Source: Acuticoccus sp. MNP-M23 (GTDB lineage Bacteria > Pseudomonadota > Alphaproteobacteria > Rhizobiales > Amorphaceae). From it: 64,000 nt of DNA. Below, piece by piece: positions 1 through 9,927 of the stretch. The position numbers and the translations under genes are program-made. Position 1 is the stretch's first letter, and each line of letters opens with the position of its first letter. The stretch is taken from assembly GCF_031195445.1 (NCBI RefSeq), contig NZ_CP133480.1, positions 4,704,501 to 4,768,500 of the forward strand. The letters run 5' to 3'. The notes beneath the pieces were generated by a model, which made no database searches, was not told the DNA's origin, and saw nothing but the letters and a program-made list of their open reading frames with translations.

Positions 1-328
1 TCAGCACCGCAAAGTAGACGGCGGCCATCATCGGGTTGTTGGCCGAGCGCAGCATGACGCGGTTGCCGGAGACCATGCCGCGCGCGGTCAGCGCATTGGC
101 AATGCGGTTCACCTGTGCGGCGAGTTCGGCAAACGTCCAGCGCACGCCGTCGCCGAGGACGGCAAGACGGTCGCCGCGCCCCTCCTCGACGTGCCGGTCG
201 ATCAGCTCGACGGCGCAGTTGAGCCGTGCCGGATAGGCAAGGTCTTCAAGGCCCTGGAAAACGGGCCAGGACTTGATGGGGGGGAGGTTGTCGCGCGCGA
301 AATGGTCGACAAGACCGGTCCGGTTCAT
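1..328 (-). CDS. Aryl-CoA / acyl-CoA ligase, N-terminal part (runs off the window)
   Basis: This is the first 109 residues of an ANL-superfamily acid-CoA ligase; the gene continues past base 1, so the AMP-binding signature and catalytic lysine cannot be seen. The visible part has the usual N-terminal ANL features: a [10 protein letters not shown] strand followed by [17 protein letters not shown], then the strand leading toward the P-loop. The ATG overlaps the stop of the upstream acyl-CoA dehydrogenase (ATGA), so it is the last visible gene of a translationally coupled operon. Together with the hydroxylase at 3642-5990 it probably makes the CoA thioester of 2-aminobenzoate, salicylate or a related benzoate. 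The ligase family is clear; the substrate is inferred from context only. Confidence 0.75.
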   Translation of the reverse strand, partial: MNRTGLVDHFARDNLPPIKSWPVFQGLEDLAYPARLNCAVELIDRHVEEGRGDRLAVLGDGVRWTFAELAAQVNRIANALTARGMVSGNRVMLRSANNPMMAAVYFAVL

Positions 329-1518
329 TCGGCCGCCTTTGTGGCTGGTGCCGCGGGAAGAGACGCTGCGAGTGCGGCCCGGGCTATGACGATCTTCTGC
401 ACTTCCGACGCGCCCTCATAGATGCGGAGCGCGCGGATCTCGCGGTAGAGCTCTTCAACCTTCGTGCCAGAGCGCACGCCGTCGCCGCCATGGAGCTGGA
501 CGGCGGTGTCGATCACCTTCTGCGCAGTCTCCGTGGCGAAGAGTTTGGCCATCGAGGCTTCGCGGGTGACGCGGGGCGCGCCCATGTCCTTGGTCCATGC
601 GGCGCGGTAGACGAGTAGCGCGGCGGCATCGACGCCGAGCGCCATCTCGGCGATGCCGGCCTGCGCCAGCGGCAGCTCGCCCATCGGCGCGCCGAAGAGG
701 TGCCGGCCGTGGGCGCGGGTGAGCGTCGCCTCCAGCGCGGCTCTGGCAAAGCCCAGCGCTGCGGCGCCAACGGTGGAGCGGAAGATGTCGAGCGTTGCCA
801 TCGCTAGGCCGAAGCCCCGGCCCGGCTCGCCGAGCCGGTTCGCCAGCGGAATGCGGCAATTGCTGAATTTCAGCCGGGCGAGCGGATGGGGCGCGATCAC
901 CTCCAGCCGCTCGGCGATGGTGAGGCCCGGCGTATCGGCATCGACGATGAAGGCGGAGAGGCCGCGCGCGCCCGCCCCCTCGCCCGTGCGGGCGAAGACG
1001 ACGTAGAAGTCGGCAATGCCGCCGTTGGAGATCCAGGTCTTCTCGCCGTCGATGACCACCTCGTCGCCCTCGATCCGGGCGGCGGTCTCAATGGCGGCAA
1101 CGTCGGAGCCGGACTTCGGCTCCGTGAGCGCAAAGGCCGCGATCCATTCGCCGGCTGCGACCTTGGGCAGATAGCGGGCCTTTTGCTCGTCCGTGCCGGC
1201 AAGGCCGATGGGGCCGGCGCCAAGGCCCTGCATCGCGAAGGCGAAGTCGGCGAGGCCGGACTTTGCGGCCAGCGTCTCGCGGGCAAGGCAAAGGGTCCGC
1301 ACGTCGAGCGGCGCATCCTGGGGTACCGTGACGCCGAGAAGCCCCGCCTTGCCAAGCGCTGTGACCAGCTTGCGGCAGGAACCGTCCACATCGTGATGGT
1401 CGGTCAGCGCCAGCGCCTCGCCCTCTGCAAAGGCGCTGATCTTTTCGGCGAACGCGCGGTGCGCGGGCTCGAAGAAGGGCCAGGACAGCGTTTCGGCGCG
1501 GGGGTCGGCGGTGCTCAT
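325..1518 (-). CDS. Acyl-CoA dehydrogenase family protein
   Basis: This 397-residue flavoprotein has a full-length acyl-CoA dehydrogenase fold: an alpha-helical N-terminal domain, the beta-domain signature [16 protein letters not shown] near residues 130-145, the WISNGG strand, and a C-terminal helical bundle ending in the [15 protein letters not shown] motif typical of the family. It would oxidise a CoA-bound intermediate with electrons passed to ETF. Its ATG overlaps the enoyl-CoA hydratase stop (TGATG) and its stop overlaps the ligase start, so the genes are tightly coupled. In the Azoarcus 2-aminobenzoyl-CoA (abm) cluster a comparable set of beta-oxidation-like enzymes follows the hydroxylase step; assigning this gene to that role is inference. 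Confidence 0.88.
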   Translation of the reverse strand: MSTADPRAETLSWPFFEPAHRAFAEKISAFAEGEALALTDHHDVDGSCRKLVTALGKAGLLGVTVPQDAPLDVRTLCLARETLAAKSGLADFAFAMQGLGAGPIGLAGTDEQKARYLPKVAAGEWIAAFALTEPKSGSDVAAIETAARIEGDEVVIDGEKTWISNGGIADFYVVFARTGEGAGARGLSAFIVDADTPGLTIAERLEVIAPHPLARLKFSNCRIPLANRLGEPGRGFGLAMATLDIFRSTVGAAALGFARAALEATLTRAHGRHLFGAPMGELPLAQAGIAEMALGVDAAALLVYRAAWTKDMGAPRVTREASMAKLFATETAQKVIDTAVQLHGGDGVRSGTKVEELYREIRALRIYEGASEVQKIVIARAALAASLPAAPATKAAE

Positions 1519-2351
1519 CAGTTGCCCTCGAAGACCGGCTTTTCCTTCGCGGCGAAGGCGCGGAAGGCACGGGCATAGTCTTCGGTCTGCATGCAGAGCG
1601 CCTGCGCGATGGCCTCCTGGTCGATGGCCTCGTCAACGCCCATCGCCCATTCCATGTGCAGCATCTTTTTCGTGATGCCGTTGGCGAAGGTGGGGCCGTC
1701 CGCAAGGCGCGCGGCGAGCTTCTGCGCTTCGGCGAGAACGTCGGCGGGGTCGCAGAGGCGGTTGAAGAAGCCCCAGCGCTCGGCCTCCTCCCCGCCCATG
1801 GCGCGGCCGGTGTAAAGGAGTTCGGACGCGCGGCCCTGGCCGATGATCCGGGGCAGGATCGCGCAGGCCCCCATGTCGCACCCGGCAAGGCCGACGCGGT
1901 TGAACAGGAACGCCACCTTGGCGTCCGCCGTGCCGAGCCGCATGTCGGACGCCATGGCGAGGATCGCGCCCGCGCCAACGCATACGCCGTCGATGGCGGA
2001 CACGATGGGTTGCGGGCAGGCGCGCATCGCCTTCACCGCATCGCCGGTCATCTGGGTGAATTCCATCAGCCCCTTGGTGTCGCGGTCGAGGAGCGGCTTG
2101 ATGATCTCGAACACGTCGCCGCCCGAGCAGAAATTGCCGCCTGCGCCCGTGAGGACGATCGCCTTCACATCCGGCTCGTATTGCAGCGCGCGAAAAAGGT
2201 CGCGCAGCTCGGCGTAGCTTTCGAAGGTGAGCGGGTTCTTCTTGTCCGGCCGGTTGAGGGTGATGGTGGCGACCTTGCCGTCCACGCTCAGCGCAAAGTG
2301 CCGGGCGGTGTAATCGGCCACCGGCAGGGTGATGTTGAAACGGTCGCTCAT
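1518..2351 (-). CDS. Enoyl-CoA hydratase/isomerase family protein
   Basis: This is a 277-residue crotonase-fold protein. The oxyanion-hole segment [15 protein letters not shown] lies near residues 70-84, and a second conserved segment around [17 protein letters not shown] contributes the other oxyanion NH; both are typical of enoyl-CoA hydratases acting on CoA thioesters. The start overlaps the MarR stop (ATGA) and the end overlaps the dehydrogenase start, placing it in the same operon. Given the adjacent aryl-CoA ligase and hydroxylase it probably hydrates or cleaves the non-aromatic ring product of the pathway. The precise substrate cannot be read from sequence alone. Confidence 0.87.
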   Translation of the reverse strand: MSDRFNITLPVADYTARHFALSVDGKVATITLNRPDKKNPLTFESYAELRDLFRALQYEPDVKAIVLTGAGGNFCSGGDVFEIIKPLLDRDTKGLMEFTQMTGDAVKAMRACPQPIVSAIDGVCVGAGAILAMASDMRLGTADAKVAFLFNRVGLAGCDMGACAILPRIIGQGRASELLYTGRAMGGEEAERWGFFNRLCDPADVLAEAQKLAARLADGPTFANGITKKMLHMEWAMGVDEAIDQEAIAQALCMQTEDYARAFRAFAAKEKPVFEGN

Positions 2352-2821
2352 GTTCGCTCCGCCACGCTGTCGCGTGCAGTCTTGAGGAGGGCTGAAAGGT
2401 GGGTGCGGCTTTCGGGGTCGACGCCGTCGAACAACTCCTCGATCCAGCCGCGGTGGACCTTCGCCATGTCCGCGAATCGCTGGGCGCCCTCATGCGTCAG
2501 GCGCACGGTGGCGGACCGGCGGTCGGCACGGCGCACCTTGCGCTCCACGAGGCCGTCTTCGGCAAGTCGGTCGACAAGGCCCGTCACGTTGCCGTTGGTG
2601 ACCATCAGGCGGCGGGAGAGTTCGCCCAGCGTCACGCCCTCCCCGGCCTTGGCGAGCTGGGCCATCAGGTCGAACCGCGGCAGCGTCATTTGAAATTCGG
2701 CGCGCAGGCGGCGGGAGAGTTCGGCCTCCACCTGGTTGGCGGTGGCAAACAGGCGCAGCCACAGCCGCAGCGCATCGGCACCCTCGCTTGCGCGACTTTC
2801 GGGGGCGACGCGCTGGTCCAT
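2348..2821 (-). CDS. MarR-family transcriptional regulator of the aryl-CoA cluster
   Basis: This 157-residue protein has a winged helix-turn-helix of MarR type: the recognition region [30 protein letters not shown] is followed by the wing [15 protein letters not shown] with the conserved DRR. MarR proteins of aromatic catabolic clusters commonly bind the CoA-thioester intermediate and derepress, and that is the likely mode here. It sits inside the operon it probably controls, one base after the SDR stop and overlapping the hydratase start. The 70-bp divergent gap at 3572-3641 is the most likely place for its operator, although I saw no obvious palindrome there. Confidence 0.85.
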   Translation of the reverse strand: MDQRVAPESRASEGADALRLWLRLFATANQVEAELSRRLRAEFQMTLPRFDLMAQLAKAGEGVTLGELSRRLMVTNGNVTGLVDRLAEDGLVERKVRRADRRSATVRLTHEGAQRFADMAKVHRGWIEELFDGVDPESRTHLSALLKTARDSVAERT

Positions 2822-3571
2822 CTACATCACCTCGCCGCCGGCAACCGCAATGGCCTGCCCGGTGATCGATGCCGCAGCGGGGCCTGCCAGCCAGCGGACC
2901 GCGTCTGCCACTTCGTCCGGCGCAATCAGCCGGGCCATGGGGTTGTTCTTCGCCAGTGCAGCACGCGCTTCATCGTCGCTGCGGCCGGTTTTGGCGGTGA
3001 TGTTGGCGATGCTGGCCGCCGTCATCTCGGTGTCGGCAAAGCCGGGGCACACGGCGTTGGCGGTCACGCCGGTCTTCGCGGTTTCCAGCGCCAGCGAGCG
3101 GATGAGCCCCAGCACCGCATGCTTGGTCGCAGCATATCCGCCCGCGTAGGCGTAGCCCTTGAGGGAGGCCGTGCTTGCAACGGCGATGATGCGGCCAAAG
3201 CCTGCGTCGGTCATCCCCGGCAGCACGAGCTGGATGGCGTTCAGCACCCCTTCGACGTTGACCGCGAACATCCGCCGCAGCATTTCCGGCGCGGTTTTCG
3301 CGACAGGCGCGGTCTGCGAAATGCCGGCGGCGGCGACCAGCACGGTGACCGGCCCGAAGGCCGCTTCGGCAGCGCGCACGGCTTCGGCCAGCGCGGCAGG
3401 GTCCGTCACATCGGCAGCAAAGCCGCGTGCCTCCCGCAGACCGGAGGCAGTTTGGTCCAGCGGCGCGGCACGGCGACCGACCAGCGAGACGGCGTGCGCG
3501 GGCGCCATCGAAGCTGCGACCGCGCGGCCAATGCCTGTTCCCCCGCCAGTGATTAAAACATGGCCTGTCAT
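2822..3571 (-). CDS. Short-chain dehydrogenase/reductase (3-hydroxyacyl-CoA dehydrogenase-like)
   Basis: This is a 249-residue classical SDR. The nucleotide-binding motif TGGGTGIG is at the N-terminus, the NNAG-equivalent AAAG is near residue 85, and the catalytic Ser and YAATK are near residues 140-155. It probably reduces or oxidises a hydroxyl or keto intermediate with NAD(P)H. It is the first gene of the leftward operon and diverges from the hydroxylase gene with only 70 bp between the start codons, so both are likely controlled together. In abm-type clusters an SDR/3-hydroxyacyl-CoA dehydrogenase acts after the hydratase; that assignment is by analogy. Confidence 0.85.
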   Translation of the reverse strand: MTGHVLITGGGTGIGRAVAASMAPAHAVSLVGRRAAPLDQTASGLREARGFAADVTDPAALAEAVRAAEAAFGPVTVLVAAAGISQTAPVAKTAPEMLRRMFAVNVEGVLNAIQLVLPGMTDAGFGRIIAVASTASLKGYAYAGGYAATKHAVLGLIRSLALETAKTGVTANAVCPGFADTEMTAASIANITAKTGRSDDEARAALAKNNPMARLIAPDEVADAVRWLAGPAAASITGQAIAVAGGEVM

Positions 3572-3641
3572 GGGGACACTGTGCCCTTGTCGTGCTATTC
3601 CTTCAAGTCTAAAATACTTCGGTCAGCGAAGGAGAGGCACA

Positions 3642-5990
3642 ATGCGCATTGCAGTGATCGGCGGCGGCCCAGCGGGTCTTTACTTCTCGATTCTCCACAA
3701 GCTGGCGGACCCTGCCGCCGAAATCACCATCTACGAGCGCAACCGTCCAAGCGACACGTTCGGCTTTGGCGTGGTTTTTTCAGATGAAACACTTCAGAAT
3801 TTCGAGAATCACGATGCGGAAAGCTACCGGCTGATCACAAGCCGCTTCGCTTACTGGGACGACGTGGCAGTCTACTTCAAAGATGAAGTTTATCGCATCG
3901 GCGGAAACGGCTTCTGCGGCTGTTCGCGCAAGACGCTGCTGGAGCTCCTCAACTTCCGCGCCAGCCAGCTCGGCATCGAGATCCGCAACGAGACCGACCT
4001 TTCCATCGACGACATCCTCAAGCTGTCCGACGAGTGCGATCTGGTGGTCGCCGCAGACGGCATCAACTCCGTGGTGCGCGAGCACTTCGTCGAGCATTTC
4101 AAGCCGTCCACCGACCTGCGGCCCAACCATTTTTCCTGGATGGGCTCGACGCGGGAGCTGGACGCATTCTCCTTCTTTTTCGAGCGCAATGACGATGGCC
4201 TGTTCATCGCGCACGCCTACCAGTACGAGCCCGGCGCATCGACCTGGGTGATGGAGACCGACCCCGAGACCTACGCCCGCGTCTTCAAGGACAAGACCGA
4301 GGAAGAAAGCGCAGCGTACCTCGAAAACGTGTTCGCCAAGGCGCTCGACGGCCACGGCCTTCAGACCAACCGCTCCGTGTGGCGCAACTTCCCGATGATC
4401 CGCAACGAGCGGTGGACCCACGGCAACATCGTGCTCCTGGGCGATGCCAAGGCGACGGCGCACTTCTCCATCGGCTCGGGCACCAAGCTTGCGATGGAAG
4501 ATGCCATTGCGCTGGCGCAGGCGGTGAAGAAGACACCGGACGTGACGGCCGCGCTCGCCGCCTTCGAGACCGGCCGCCGCGAGGAGGTGGAGAAGACGCA
4601 GCACTCCGCCGACGTGTCGCTGGTGTGGTTCGAACGGCTCGAACGCTACTGGAATATGGACCCGGTGCAGTTCGCCTTCGGTCTGATGACCAGAGCCAAG
4701 GCCATCACCTACGACAACCTGGAACTGCGCGCCCCGGAGTTCGTGGAAGAGATCACCGCGCACTTTGCCAGGGACGTTGCCAACGCAGGGTTCGACGTGG
4801 ACCTCGAACACCCCAAGCCGCCGATGTTCCAGCCCCTCAAGCTGCGCGGTATGGTGCTGCCTAACCGCGTGGTGGTGTCGCCGATGGACACCTACAGCGC
4901 AGTGGACGGCGTGGCGCAGGACTTCCACCTCGTCCATTACGGCCAGCGTGCCATGGGCGGTGCAGGTCTCGTTTATACCGAAATGGTCTGCGTGACCGAC
5001 GAGGGCCGCATCACCAAAGGCTGCACCGGGCTTTATACCGATGAGCAAGAAGCGGCCTGGCAGCGGGTGGTCGATTTCATCCGCGCCAATTCGGCCGCCA
5101 AGGTCTGCATCCAGCTCGGCCACTCCGGCCGCAAGGGCTCCACCAAGCTCATGTGGGAGGGGATGGACGAGCCGCTCGATGAGGGAGCGTGGGAAACGCT
5201 GGCCCCCTCCGCGCTTCCCTATTTCGGCCACTCCGGCAAGCCGCGGGAAATGACGCGGGACGACATGGACCGCGTGCGCGACGCGTTTGTGGCGGCGACC
5301 GAACGGTGCGCCCGCATGGGCGTCGACATGATCGAGCTGCATTGCGCGCACGGCTATCTTCTCGCCAGCTTCCTCTCCCCGCTCACCAACCACCGGACCG
5401 ACGCGTATGGCGGATCAATGGAAAACCGTCTCCGCTTCCCGCTGGAAGTGTTCGACGCAATGCGGGCCGTGTGGCCGGCCGAGAAGCCCATGTCGGTGCG
5501 CGTTTCGGCGACCGACTGGGCCGAGGGCGGCATCACCGGCGACGACACGGTGGACATTGCCAAGGCGTTCGTGGCCCACGGCGTCGACCTGATCGACGTG
5601 TCGACCGGGCAGACCGTGCCGGAGGCGAAGCCAATCTACGGCCGCATGTTCCAGACCCCGTTTGCCGAACAGGTGCGCGCGGAGGCAAAGGTCGCTACCC
5701 AGGCGGTGGGCACGATCACCAGCGCCGACCAGATCAACACCATCCTTGCCGCTGGCCGCGCCGACCTCGTCGCGCTCGCCCGTCCGCACCTGGTGAACCC
5801 CTACTTCACGCTGCTGGCAGCGGCGGACTACGGCGTCACCGATGTGGACTGCCCGCCCCAGTATGCTGCCGGCCGCGATCAGGCGTTCCGCAACGCACCA
5901 AGGGCGCGTCAGGAAATGAAGGATCTCAAGCTGAAGGCGAAACCGCGCCACCGCTATCAAAGCGAACGGGGACAAGCTGCCGCGGAGTAA
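3642..5990 (+). CDS. Fused flavin monooxygenase / OYE-type reductase (2-aminobenzoyl-CoA or salicylyl-CoA 5-hydroxylase family)
   Basis: This 782-residue protein joins two enzymes. Residues 1 to about 390 form a class A FAD monooxygenase with the dinucleotide motif [13 protein letters not shown], the DG motif ([13 protein letters not shown]) and the GD motif ([14 protein letters not shown]). Residues from about 400 form an Old Yellow Enzyme TIM barrel with [15 protein letters not shown], the [16 protein letters not shown] strand and [11 protein letters not shown]. This architecture is that of 2-aminobenzoyl-CoA monooxygenase/reductase, and similar proteins are annotated as bifunctional salicylyl-CoA 5-hydroxylase/oxidoreductase. 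The enzyme would hydroxylate and then dearomatise an aryl-CoA ring. The ATG at 3642 follows a GGAGAGG ribosome site and fits the family length; the frame stays open upstream, but that extension is not conserved-looking. Confidence 0.92.
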   Translation: MRIAVIGGGPAGLYFSILHKLADPAAEITIYERNRPSDTFGFGVVFSDETLQNFENHDAESYRLITSRFAYWDDVAVYFKDEVYRIGGNGFCGCSRKTLLELLNFRASQLGIEIRNETDLSIDDILKLSDECDLVVAADGINSVVREHFVEHFKPSTDLRPNHFSWMGSTRELDAFSFFFERNDDGLFIAHAYQYEPGASTWVMETDPETYARVFKDKTEEESAAYLENVFAKALDGHGLQTNRSVWRNFPMIRNERWTHGNIVLLGDAKATAHFSIGSGTKLAMEDAIALAQAVKKTPDVTAALAAFETGRREEVEKTQHSADVSLVWFERLERYWNMDPVQFAFGLMTRAKAITYDNLELRAPEFVEEITAHFARDVANAGFDVDLEHPKPPMFQPLKLRGMVLPNRVVVSPMDTYSAVDGVAQDFHLVHYGQRAMGGAGLVYTEMVCVTDEGRITKGCTGLYTDEQEAAWQRVVDFIRANSAAKVCIQLGHSGRKGSTKLMWEGMDEPLDEGAWETLAPSALPYFGHSGKPREMTRDDMDRVRDAFVAATERCARMGVDMIELHCAHGYLLASFLSPLTNHRTDAYGGSMENRLRFPLEVFDAMRAVWPAEKPMSVRVSATDWAEGGITGDDTVDIAKAFVAHGVDLIDVSTGQTVPEAKPIYGRMFQTPFAEQVRAEAKVATQAVGTITSADQINTILAAGRADLVALARPHLVNPYFTLLAAADYGVTDVDCPPQYAAGRDQAFRNAPRARQEMKDLKLKAKPRHRYQSERGQAAAE

Positions 5991-6078
5991 GGTTCAGGAA
6001 ACCATTCGCATTCACCAACTTGGGCTGCTATCGGGTCCCGGCCCGCCGGTCCCGCAGATTTCCAAGGAGGCGCATGAG

Positions 6079-7431
6079 ATGGCCGTCGCCGTCATGCCCG
6101 CAACGCCTATTCGCCGTGCCGCGTCCGCCGTGCTGGCTGCATCGCTTACGCTCACTGCCGTTCCGGCGTTTGCGCAAGCGCGCATCCCGTGGCCACCCAT
6201 CGACGGGCTGATCGAACGGCCGGAGGACTTTGTGGCAGTGCCGCAGACGAGGCCGGCGCACTACATCGTGCCCGAAACGGACTGCAAGCCTGCGGACCCT
6301 GCCCTGTCATGGACAAGGCTGCCGCGTCCGCTGCGCGAACTGTCGCTGCGCCAGATGATCGGGCAGCTTCTGGTGGTCAGCTATTCGGGCTCGGCGCCCG
6401 ATTCGGCCGGGGTCGCCATTGCGCAGGACGCGCTGCGCCGTTCCGAGATCGGCGGCGTCCTCACCTTCCGTCACAACATCAAATCCGCCGACGAGACGCG
6501 GGGCGTCAACGAGATCCTCGTCGCAGCCAATCCGCTCCTGCCCGCGATGATTGCGGTGGACCAGGAAGGCGGCGCCGTGATGCGCCTTCGCCCCAGCGAA
6601 GGCGGTCCCGATACCCCCTCCGCCGCCGACGTTGCCGAAGGCAGCATCGAAGACGCGCGCAAGACCTATAACGAGATGGCGGAAGCGCTGGCGGACCTCG
6701 GCTTCAATGCCAATTTCGGCCCGGTGGTGGACCTGTCAATCAACCCCAACAACCCGGTGATCGCCCAGTTCGGCCGTGCCTATGGCGACGATCCGGAGAC
6801 GGTGGAGCGCTACGCCGAGGCGTTCATCGATGCCCACCATGCCGCCGGCGTCGCCACCGCGCTCAAGCATTTTCCCGGCCACGGCTCTTCGCGGGCCGAC
6901 AGCCACATCGGCGCCATCGACCTGACCAGCACATGGTCACCGGTCGAGCTTGAACCCTTTCAGGCGCTGATTGATGAAGATGAAGCCGACATGGTGATGA
7001 TCGGCCATCTGGAGCTGGACGGCGTGACAGGCCCCGGCGACCTGCCGGCATCGCTGTCGCCCGTCGCAATCCAGACCATCCTGCGCGACACATTCTGCTT
7101 TGACGGCGTTGTGGTGAGCGACGATCTCGCCATGGATGCGGTGGAGAAACGCTGGGGCTCTGCGGATGCCGCGCGGCTGATGATCGAGGCCGGGGGCGAC
7201 ATTGCGCTCCTCTCGCTCTCGGCCGACAAGGGGATGAAGCTGGTCACCGAAATTACCGACAGTCTGGCCGCAAAGGCCGAAGCCTCACCGGAATTCGCCG
7301 CCAAGATCCGCTACGCCTACGCGCGGGTCGCCAACCACAAGCTCGACCTTGCGGAGCGCCAGAGGAAAGCTGCGGCGAGCGGCGCAGCATCAAGCCCCGC
7401 CGAACCGTCGGCCGCCACGCAGCCGGACTGA
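6079..7431 (+). CDS. Secreted glycoside hydrolase family 3 protein (NagZ-like beta-N-acetylhexosaminidase)
   Basis: This 450-residue protein begins with a signal peptide (about residues 1-34, cleavage near AFAQA) and then a single GH3 catalytic domain. The NagZ-type signature KHFPGHGSSRADSH near residue 262 carries the catalytic histidine loop, and the aspartate in VVSDDLAMDAV near residue 347 matches the nucleophile. It would cleave beta-N-acetylglucosaminides, for example muropeptide or chitin fragments. NagZ is normally cytoplasmic, so the signal peptide points to periplasmic or external action. The C-terminus is a low-complexity Ala/Ser/Pro tail. AAGGAGG at 6064-6070 supports the ATG at 6079. 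The gene stands alone, 88 bp after the hydroxylase. Confidence 0.82.
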   Translation: MAVAVMPATPIRRAASAVLAASLTLTAVPAFAQARIPWPPIDGLIERPEDFVAVPQTRPAHYIVPETDCKPADPALSWTRLPRPLRELSLRQMIGQLLVVSYSGSAPDSAGVAIAQDALRRSEIGGVLTFRHNIKSADETRGVNEILVAANPLLPAMIAVDQEGGAVMRLRPSEGGPDTPSAADVAEGSIEDARKTYNEMAEALADLGFNANFGPVVDLSINPNNPVIAQFGRAYGDDPETVERYAEAFIDAHHAAGVATALKHFPGHGSSRADSHIGAIDLTSTWSPVELEPFQALIDEDEADMVMIGHLELDGVTGPGDLPASLSPVAIQTILRDTFCFDGVVVSDDLAMDAVEKRWGSADAARLMIEAGGDIALLSLSADKGMKLVTEITDSLAAKAEASPEFAAKIRYAYARVANHKLDLAERQRKAAASGAASSPAEPSAATQPD

Positions 7432-7453
7432 ACGGCCAGAGGCCGCCCCACGC

Positions 7454-7490
7454 AAAAACGCCGCCCGGACAAAGGTCCGGGCGGCGTCTT
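7454..7490 (-). terminator. Rho-independent terminator between convergent GH3 and EF-hand genes
   Basis: A perfect 13-bp GC-rich stem (7458-7470 with 7475-7487) closes a 4-nt loop. On the minus strand the stem is followed by five T residues, the normal order for terminating the leftward EF-hand gene; on the plus strand only CTT follows. It may stop transcription from both sides. Confidence 0.8.
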
Positions 7491-7529
7491 GCCGTCGACA
7501 GTGCCGGTCTCCCGGCGTTCGGCGATGGC

Positions 7530-7844
7530 TTAGCGGTTGAAGATGCCGTCGTTGTCGAACGCGCCATACTCTTCTTCGTTGAGCATGCCGTCCTTGTCCG
7601 CGTCATACCGCATCATCACGCTGCGATTGTACTCGTTCTCGTCGATCATGCCGTCCTGGTTGGCGTCGATCGTCCGATAGTCGCTGCGGTCGGCAAAGAG
7701 GCCGCCAAACTCGTCATTGTCCAGCAGGCCATCCTGGTTGAGGTCGTGGTCGCGAACCATTTCAGCTGCGGTCTGCGCCTGGACGGGAGCTGCGATAAGC
7801 AGGGTTACAGCAGCTGCGCCAATGATCTTTGCGAAGTTATACAT
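7530..7844 (-). CDS. Small secreted EF-hand calcium-binding protein
   Basis: This 104-residue protein has an N-terminal signal peptide (MYNFAKIIG...AAPVQAQ) and three calcium loops of EF-hand type: DLNQDGLLDNDE, DANQDGMIDENE and DADKDGMLNEEE, each with Asp at loop positions 1, 3 and 5 and Glu at 12. It is probably a periplasmic calcium buffer or sensor. The ATG at 7844 is chosen because it follows AAGGAAAC and starts a clean signal peptide; a start 36 bases further upstream would spoil it. It is monocistronic, with a terminator directly downstream. Confidence 0.8.
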   Translation of the reverse strand: MYNFAKIIGAAAVTLLIAAPVQAQTAAEMVRDHDLNQDGLLDNDEFGGLFADRSDYRTIDANQDGMIDENEYNRSVMMRYDADKDGMLNEEEYGAFDNDGIFNR

Positions 7845-8061
7845 ATTGTTTCCTTCCAGAGGTCTTGTCCAATCCGGCATCTCACCGGGTCGTTGGGGGA
7901 AGAATGCCTAAAAATCGGGATCGTTCCGCAATTTAACTCACGAAAGACCGCGACTAAACTTTAAATTATGACAACTGTCCTAACCTCTGATTGCTATCGG
8001 CAACAGACTCGCGACCGCCCGCGCCATCGGTTTCACAGCGCGAAATCAGGCGGTTGGGGCT

Positions 8062-8598
8062 TTACCAAAGCTCGGTACGGGGGGCGCCATCCAGAACCTC
8101 GGCAAGGCGGCGATTGAGACTTGCGCCCGCCCCCTGCGGCAAACTGCCCACCGGGAAGAGGTTCACTTCGGCAATTTCGCCCGCCTCCGCCCGCAGCATG
8201 TCCGGCGCCAGCTGGTAAGGCAGCCGCCTCACGAACAGCGCCACATGATCCCGCCCCTCCAGCGCCTTGTTGAAATAGAACCCGAAAAATTCGGCGGGAC
8301 CGTCCAGCCGCAGACCGGTTTCCTCCCAAAGCTCCCGCTCGGCGGCCTCCCGCGCACTCTCGTGCGGGTCGACGCCGCCACCGGGGCAGTGCCAGCCCGC
8401 AGTATAGGTGTGGCGAACAAGGACGATCCGGTCTGCCGCGTCGATCACCATTATCCGCACGCCAAGGGTCACCGGCGGGCGGACCAGCGCGCGCAGACGC
8501 CAGATTATTTTCCCCCGCGGATCAGCCACCTGAACGGGCCATGGCTTGCGCCGGAGCGCGCCAGGCTGCACCAAGGTTGGAACACACCGCCTCCGCAC
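8062..8598 (-). CDS. NUDIX hydrolase
   Basis: The NUDIX box GGGVDPHESAREAAERELWE with the following ETG fits the pattern GX5EX7REUXEEXGU at about residues 73-95 of this 178-residue protein, so it hydrolyses a nucleoside-diphosphate-linked compound; the substrate is not identifiable. The upstream limit is uncertain. The family homology seems to begin around WPVQVADPRGKI, and the first 20 residues overlap the presumed start region of the divergent phosphoesterase, so a GTG at about codon 23 may be the true start. The two genes share a very short divergent region. Confidence 0.8.
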   Translation of the reverse strand: MRRRCVPTLVQPGALRRKPWPVQVADPRGKIIWRLRALVRPPVTLGVRIMVIDAADRIVLVRHTYTAGWHCPGGGVDPHESAREAAERELWEETGLRLDGPAEFFGFYFNKALEGRDHVALFVRRLPYQLAPDMLRAEAGEIAEVNLFPVGSLPQGAGASLNRRLAEVLDGAPRTELW

Positions 8599-8617
8599 CG
8601 GCTTTGGAGTGCCTTCG

Positions 8618-9535
8618 TTGTCCCGAATCCGTATTGCTCATCTGTCCGACCTCCATCTCGGCCCCCTGCCGCGTCCGCCAGTCACGGCGCTCATGTCCAA
8701 GCGCGTGTTCGGCTACCTGAACTGGCTGCGCAACCGGCGCGGCTCGCTGGATGAAGCGATCCTCGAGGCGCTGATCGGCGACATCAAGAGCCGCAACGTC
8801 GATCATGTTTGCGTCACCGGAGACCTGGTGAACATCGCTCTGCCGCAGGAATATGAAACGGCAGCTTCGGTGCTGGCGCGGCTCGGGCCGCCAGACAAGG
8901 TGAGCCTGGTGCCCGGTAACCACGATGCCTACGTGCCCGGCGCCCTCAAGGCGGCGAAGGCGGCCTGGGCGCCCTACATGTCCGGCGACGACGGGGTGCA
9001 GAATTTCCCCTATTTGCGGCGGCGGGGGGATGTGGCGTTCATCGGCATTTCCACCGCTGTGGCAACCCCGCCCCTTTCGGCGCGCGGCCGGGTGGGCGTG
9101 ACCCAGCGCGAGCGCCTCGCCACCCTGCTCGACCGTGTGGATGATGCCTACAAGGTGATTCTCATTCACCATCCGCCGGACGATGAGCTCGCCACCGGGC
9201 ATCGCGGCCTGTCGGACCACGCCGAGGTGTCGCGCATCCTGTCAGAGGGTTGCGCCGATCTGGTGCTGTTCGGGCACAATCACGAATGGTCGGTCACACG
9301 GCTGGACACGCCGCGCGGCGCAGCGCCGATGATCGGCGTGCCGTCCGCCTCGTCGGACGGGTCCAAGCACGCAGCCGCCGGCTATGCGCTTTGCGACATC
9401 GACACGGCAGACCGCACCATCCGCCTTGCCCGCCGCACCTACGATGCGGACGCCGGCGCCATGCGCACCGTGGAGAAGATGGTGCTGGAACACCGGGACC
9501 CTGCGGCGGAAGACGTACGGATCGCTGCCCGCTGA
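8618..9535 (+). CDS. Calcineurin-like metallophosphoesterase
   Basis: The protein carries all the metal-binding motifs of the calcineurin-like phosphoesterase family in order: SDLHLG at the N-terminus, GDLVN, GNHD, HHPP and GHNHEW. It would use a dinuclear metal centre to hydrolyse phosphodiesters or monoesters; the 3',5'-cyclic nucleotide phosphodiesterase-like subgroup is possible. The start is uncertain. I prefer the TTG at 8618, which has GGAG eight bases upstream and begins two residues before the conserved RIRIAHLSD strand; GTG 8609 and ATG 8546 are alternatives. It ends at a strong shared terminator. Confidence 0.82.
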   Translation: MSRIRIAHLSDLHLGPLPRPPVTALMSKRVFGYLNWLRNRRGSLDEAILEALIGDIKSRNVDHVCVTGDLVNIALPQEYETAASVLARLGPPDKVSLVPGNHDAYVPGALKAAKAAWAPYMSGDDGVQNFPYLRRRGDVAFIGISTAVATPPLSARGRVGVTQRERLATLLDRVDDAYKVILIHHPPDDELATGHRGLSDHAEVSRILSEGCADLVLFGHNHEWSVTRLDTPRGAAPMIGVPSASSDGSKHAAAGYALCDIDTADRTIRLARRTYDADAGAMRTVEKMVLEHRDPAAEDVRIAAR

Positions 9536-9538
9536 CGC

Positions 9539-9576
9539 AATCGCCCGCCGGAAACCGTGTTTGCCGGCGGGCGATT
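9539..9576. terminator. Bidirectional hairpin between phosphoesterase and sciP
   Basis: A 13-bp stem (AATCGCCCGCCGG at 9539-9551 with its complement at 9564-9576) is extended by an inner AAAC/GTTT pairing across a one-base bulge. It lies between the convergent stop codons at 9535 and 9596. It lacks a long T run, so termination strength is uncertain. Confidence 0.65.
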
Positions 9577-9595
9577 CGCATTGTCTTATTTCAGC

Positions 9596-9871
9596 TCAGC
9601 CGCGGTAGTGCTGCACCTTGGTGGCGCGCAACCCGGCCAGACCATGCCGGTCGATCAGGGCGTTCCAGTTGAGGAACTCCTCGATGGTCAGCGTGTAACG
9701 GTCACACGCTTCCTCGATGGACAGGAGACCGCCGCGCACGGCCGCCACAACTTCCGCCTTGCGCCGGATCACCCAACGCTTTGTGTTGGGCGGGGGAAGG
9801 TCCGCGAGGGTCAATGGCGTCCCGTCGGGACCAATGACATAGCGGTAACGGGGCTGTGGATACTCGGACAT
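9596..9871 (-). CDS. sciP: SciP-like CtrA inhibitor (DUF1153)
   Basis: This 91-residue protein matches the DUF1153 family, whose Caulobacter member SciP binds CtrA and blocks its activation of flagellar and cell-cycle genes in swarmer cells. The recognisable core is LPPPNTKRWVIRRKAEVVAA followed by a helix-turn-helix (GGLLSIEEACDRYTLTIEEFLNW). I chose the ATG at 9871 because the family starts shortly before YVIGPDGTPLT; an ATG 18 bases upstream has no better ribosome site. A CtrA-like box lies at 9928-9942 upstream. The gene is divergent from mnmA, as a single-gene unit. Confidence 0.88.
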   Translation of the reverse strand: MSEYPQPRYRYVIGPDGTPLTLADLPPPNTKRWVIRRKAEVVAAVRGGLLSIEEACDRYTLTIEEFLNWNALIDRHGLAGLRATKVQHYRG

Positions 9872-9927
9872 GATGGACTCGATACGCAACGCACAAACTT
9901 GACAACGGGACTAAAGCGCCCCGGTCA

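Noticed and set aside
3780-5393. A 537-codon minus-strand frame opposite the fused hydroxylase
   Set aside because: The plus strand shows all motifs of the flavoprotein fusion; the antisense frame has none.
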